Both the position numbers and the translations under genes were made by a program. From Sphagnum compactum (taxonomy: Eukaryota; Bryophyta; Sphagnopsida; Sphagnales), in the NCBI GenBank assembly GCA_965153455.1, contig OZ234495.1, positions 7,560,875 to 7,624,874 on the forward strand: a stretch of 64,000 bases of DNA, in the 5' to 3' direction. Positions 60,266 to 64,000 of the stretch are shown in pieces. The notes beneath the pieces are model-generated. The model saw nothing but the letters and a program-made list of their open reading frames with translations, had not been told where the DNA came from and searched no databases. Every line of letters begins with the position of its first letter. Position 1 is the stretch's first letter.

Positions 60266-61850
60266 ATCCAAGTAGGTTTTTTCATGCATCCTCGATGAAT
60301 TTTGGGGACCTCACTGTTTGATGTGATGTTGAATATCCCCAGGATTTTAATTATGAATTTTTGCTATTACACAAGTCTAGGATATGATGGAGCAGGAGCA
60401 CGGAGGTTCTACTCAGGGGCCAAGACAGCATGCTATAAAGCTGGTCTGGATTATGTCATGACTCTTCTTGGTGGAAGATTCTGTTCATCCTTTTGATCTA
60501 ATTTGGGATTCTGCTTAGGTACTTAATGCCTGAGTATCACTCCACCTCCATGACAAAGGTTCTTTTATTTGAGGGATATATGCTTGCACTGCATTTATGA
60601 TCTGTGAGGAATTTGATCTGATGAACTTGAAATTTGATCTCCATGCCTGGTGTATTATGGCCTTCTACAGACCTTTACAGATCATAGGTTTGTGGATGAT
60701 CTTTTTGTTCCTGATTTTCCAGACTTTGAGAATTTTATGTACCTAGAACAAGACTCTTTTGGCAGCATCATATACCCAGAAACATCTTGTAAGTTGAATT
60801 GTACTTCTTAAGGCTTCTCTTGTAACTTCTTGTCTCTCTAGATGTGAAACAAAGTTCTCAAGGTATATCCTGTGATATCTTTGATAAACGTTCTCAACCA
60901 GAGTATGCAGGTATTGAAATGATTTGTATGCCTCATGTTCATTCCAATATCTCAATTATTGCTAAGTTGGGAGTTATCAATAGTCAAATTTTCAGGTCTT
61001 TGATGCTTTGTAGTTGTAAAGTGTTCTGTCTCCCAGATGGACAGTCTTATTGGCCTCCTGAAGAATAAAGGCTACCCTCTTAAGAATTTGTGAAAGAGGA
61101 CTAGAGGTTTGCTCAATAGGGAAAAATTCCTTTTTGGAATTTCAGCATTGGGAGTTTCTGAATGATTCTATATACAGTTTTGTAAGTGGGGAGCTTCTTG
61201 TAAGCCTACTTGGTCTTTGTTCTTCCCTGCTGTCTTTTTCTATGTGTTTTGTCTACTCTGTTGTGTCTCTGTTTTTTGTTATCTCCTTGTGTTGTTTGTT
61301 GCTAGCCAGTAGCATGGCTGAGTCTTCCCATTGCTTTCGGATTTGCAGCAGAAACTTGGTGTGCAGGTTAGTGTTTTCACTGGCCTTTACCCACTGTAGG
61401 GAGCTGCTGAAGTCAGCGAGGAAGTTGTGATAGAGAAGTCACCATCATACATGCCACTGTTGATGGTCCCTGAACAGGTGTGAGACTGGCACTATTGTGC
61501 ATACTGCTTTCATGTTTTATTTTGTGTTTTGTTTCTTGTCCTTCATTCTTGCTTTTGTTTTTCCTTCTTTGGAATTCTCTGTGGCTTGTTGAAGAAGTGT
61601 TAACTTAATCTTTGATTCTTAATGAGAGATATTCTACAGATGGTTATCCTAGGGAATGGGCAGGTCCTGGCAGATTCTGTTAGGTGCTCCTGCACTTGGC
61701 AGACTCTTCAGGACTCATCCATTGACACCTTACCTTGCAGAGTCTGCCCCACCGCCGGGAGTTTTGGTATTTTGAATTTGGGTGTGCCTGTTTGTACTAG
61801 TCTGCTTGCTGTCATGTAGCCAAGTTTGGCTAAGTCTTCTTGTGTATGAT
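60266..61850 (+). other. 3' flank of eIF3h with unassigned exon-like pieces
   Basis: Several short plus-strand segments sit between plausible splice signals: about 60,690-60,790 (FVDDLFVPDFPDFENFMYLE), 61,038-61,075 (MDSLIGLLKNKG after CTCCCAG), 61,349-61,366 (QKLGVQ) and 61,400-61,477 (AAEVSEEVVIEKSPSYMPLL then MVPEQ, donor CAG|GTGTGA). I cannot name a family or connect them confidently. They may be part of an unidentified or broken gene. Confidence 0.3.
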
Positions 61851-62800
61851 CTGATTAGGCTAGGGTAGACTGGCCCATCACCAATCACCTGCCTATGACT
61901 GAACCCTTATTTATATCTACATCATGTGCACTTCATTTTGAGTGACTTAAAATGTCATGGGAGTGCTACCTCAAGCTCTTTAAATCATCTTTGAAGTGCA
62001 AAGGAAAAGGAGTAATGAAAAAAAATTCAACTCATAAAATGTGTGTTTTTTGTTTCTTCGCTTTGGACCCCTCCTACTTTCAAAGCTTCTAACTTCTTAA
62101 TTTTAAACAATTCAAAGTGCTATAGGAATGTCACCTTTAGTTTTACAAATCATCTTTGAACTCTAATAGCAATAGAGTAACATACTATGAATTTTTTGGG
62201 TGTTTGGGAGGTAGCCTTTGTAGTATTTGGTGGTTTGTTTTTTCAAGTTCTTGGCCTCCTTTACTTTGGGGGCTGTAATTTTCTCATTTCTAATCCATTT
62301 TTTCAATTTTTAGTGTGTTAGATGCGCCAAGAGGATGGGTACAAGTTTTGTTTGGACACTAGAAACAACAGAGCCCTCCCCTTCGATCTGGCCTGCCTTG
62401 AGTGCTTAAATGTTCGGTCACCAGCTGATCTACCGTACACCACCTTTCTCACAAAATTGGAAAAACATAAAATGCAGAAGTGTCAAAAATAAAGTTCAAA
62501 TACTTGAAAACAGGTGAAATGTGTTTGCAAGTATTTGATGTTTTTTTTCAAACACCTCAATATTGATATGGTGAACATTTTAATATTTGTTTTTTGGTTA
62601 ATGGAATTTGTTTTCATAGTTAAAATCATCTTCAACCCCTAAAAAATGATATAATTTTTGGGAATACTTCTCAAATATTTTTTCAAGTCCATATGATATG
62701 ACACAAATTACTTTGAAAAGTTATAGGGAGATTATAAATGCTCATAAAAAAACTAAAAATTTCATTTGTTTAAAATGCTAGAAAAAAAAAATTTTAAAAG
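61850..62800. other. AT-rich spacer with a degenerate local repeat
   Basis: AAATCATCTTTGAA and neighbouring CTATAGGAATGTCACC-like words recur once between about 61,930 and 62,190. Otherwise nothing is recognised. Confidence 0.4.
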
Positions 62801-62809
62801 ATTTATTTT

Positions 62810-63052
62810 GGAAATTTTTTAATTCACATCTTTTTTGGTTAAATTCACACCCTTTCCTGTGACAAGTCTCACTTTGAATACGTGGAAGGACGCAAGTGTG
62901 GGGTCTGTGGTCAATCAGGGCACAACTCGAGAACTTGCCCGTAGAAGTAATTGAACTGATAAAGGAACATACTCTTAAAGTTTAATCTGCATAAAATCGG
63001 ACGCGCAAAGGGTGTGAATTTAACCAAAAAGGGTGTGAATTTAAAATTTTCC
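62810..63052 (+). mobile_element. 243-bp Mutator-like (MULE) element with zinc-knuckle remnant
   Basis: Terminal inverted repeats of 46 bases (62,810-62,855 and 63,007-63,052) differ at four positions. They begin GGAAA and contain AATTCACA(C/T)C twice, separated by TTTTTTGGTTA. An 8-bp direct repeat TTTATTTT flanks them exactly (62,802-62,809 and 63,053-63,060), a target-site duplication. Inside, 62,858-62,944 reads CDKSHFEYVEGRK, then CGVCGQSGHNSRTC and a stop: a CxxCxxxxHxxxxC zinc knuckle like that at the end of MuDR/MULE transposases. Long inverted repeats, an 8-9 bp duplication and the knuckle together favour an internally deleted Mutator-like element. A hAT derivative would share the 8-bp duplication but not the long arms. 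Confidence 0.85.
62858..62944 (+). pseudogene. CCHC zinc-knuckle C-terminal fragment inside the small element
   Basis: 28 codons and a TAG stop. The ligands are Cys-x2-Cys-x4-His-x4-Cys. No start codon or upstream domain is present, because the frame meets a stop inside the left terminal repeat. It is most simply the 3' end of the parent transposase. Confidence 0.75.
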
Positions 63053-63060
63053 TTTATTTT

Positions 63061-64000
63061 TTTTCATATTTTCAGAGAGAAAACAAGATAACAAATATGT
63101 ATAATATATTTTGCTTGCACCCCAACATGCGTTACATACATTAAATATAAATGATATTATTTGCATTTGTATCAATGATATTTATGATACATTGATTTCT
63201 ACATAATTTCATAGTCTTCTAGATCTTTGTAAAGAAGATTGGCAAATAAATGTGTTCTAGAATATTTATTAAGAAGTATTGCATAAAGGCTTTTAGCACT
63301 TAGTATATTTACCCAATGAGCCTAACATTGAACATCACCTTCAAAAGAAAAATGGCCATGTATATGGCAATTATTACGAGCAAGAAATTTGAAATGCCAC
63401 CATCAACATGAATGTTTCCCATAACAACATACATGCTCAACATGAGAGGAAGTTGTATGTTTTGGTGCCATTATACAAGTTCATGTTTAAAGAACATATT
63501 AAATGAATTAACATTATATAAATTTTCAATTTGTTTTGACTTGGATACAAAAATGTGTTGCTTTGTTATGCAAGATATTTTGTGACTATAAACTTACATG
63601 TCTTATATAATTATTTTTCAACAATATGCAAACATCTATTTGTTTTTATTTTTCAATTTTGTTTCAATTATGTTTAGTGACTTTTGTATGTTTCCACATA
63701 TACACGATTAGGGGTTCAATGAATTGATTAATGTTCCTTGCCACAAAATATTTATATTTTGACCCCCATACATGCAATGCTTTCTAATACCAAAACATGA
63801 ATGAATATATACCTAGACATGTGAACTCATCAACATATTCATATGAAACACGAACATTAGAAAGTGATGCCACCAATGTACATACATGATGAAGGCACCC
63901 ATCCATCCATCCTTACCTTGGTTTACTTACTTGACATTGGAAGTATGAACTCATGAAGCATGGCAAGTAGAAGACCGTAATAAATAGACATGCAAAGTGG
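63061..64000. other. AT-rich spacer without recognisable features
   Basis: A/T-rich DNA with short open frames and a CATC run near 63,900-63,913. I see no gene or repeat. Confidence 0.5.

Noticed and set aside
1-64000. tRNA, rRNA or other structural RNA genes
   Set aside because: I looked for B-box-like GGTTCRANNCC words with matching A boxes and for rRNA signatures and found none convincing; a covariance-model scan would be decisive.

Overview
This window looks like nuclear DNA of a land plant. Its genes are interrupted by GT-AG introns, a circadian pseudo-response regulator (PRR) is present, a ubiquitin/ribosomal-protein fusion lies beside plant-type telo-box sequence (AAACCCTAA), and the gene-poor spacers are AT-rich and full of decayed transposons. 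The PRR receiver keeps the canonical Asp-Asp-Lys residues, whereas seed-plant clock PRRs carry a substitution at the phospho-acceptor. That points weakly to a non-seed plant (bryophyte, lycophyte or fern). The sequence alone does not settle the species.

Layout. 1-6,400: a PRR7-like clock gene on the minus strand, cut at the left edge inside its CCT domain, with its 5' region. 6,500-27,000: a gene-free repeat region holding two decayed reverse-transcriptase (RT) elements of related lineages in opposite orientation (about 7.4-9.95 kb plus, 21.0-22.7 kb minus), a GAACCGG-rich repeat in two copies, short tandem duplications, a 33-bp minisatellite, and a decayed hAT transposon (23.6-25.8 kb). 27.2-28.3 kb: a complete two-exon DUF599 membrane-protein gene (minus). 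28.8-43 kb: an inverted-repeat pair, a 3'-truncated LINE (29.8-32.6 kb, minus), a decayed Helitron (34.8-38.9 kb, minus) and assorted repeats. 43.1-44.0 kb: a ubiquitin-eS31 (RPS27a) pseudogene with at least four independent lesions. 45.8-54.6 kb: a large coiled-coil gene (15 exons, about 2,074 residues, minus) of unknown function with unusual intron features. 55.0-55.9 kb: a short divergent promoter. 55.96-60.27 kb: a complete 11-exon gene for translation factor eIF3 subunit h (plus). 60.3-64 kb: unassigned exon-like pieces and AT-rich DNA with a 243-bp Mutator-like element that keeps a zinc-knuckle coding fragment.

The active genes do not form a pathway. They cover clock repression (PRR), translation initiation (eIF3h), a membrane protein of unknown role (DUF599) and a long coiled-coil protein. 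The coiled-coil and eIF3h genes are head to head and probably share a promoter that contains a tandemly duplicated TGCCACGTCA bZIP-type site. I found no wholly new biological system. The most interesting items are the intron oddities of the coiled-coil gene, the dying ubiquitin gene, the small Mutator-like element and the phospho-competent-looking PRR.

Exon boundaries were read by eye. They are supported by reading frame (all exon sets quoted join in phase) and, for PRR, eIF3h, DUF599 and ubiquitin, by family knowledge. No transcript data or database search was available.
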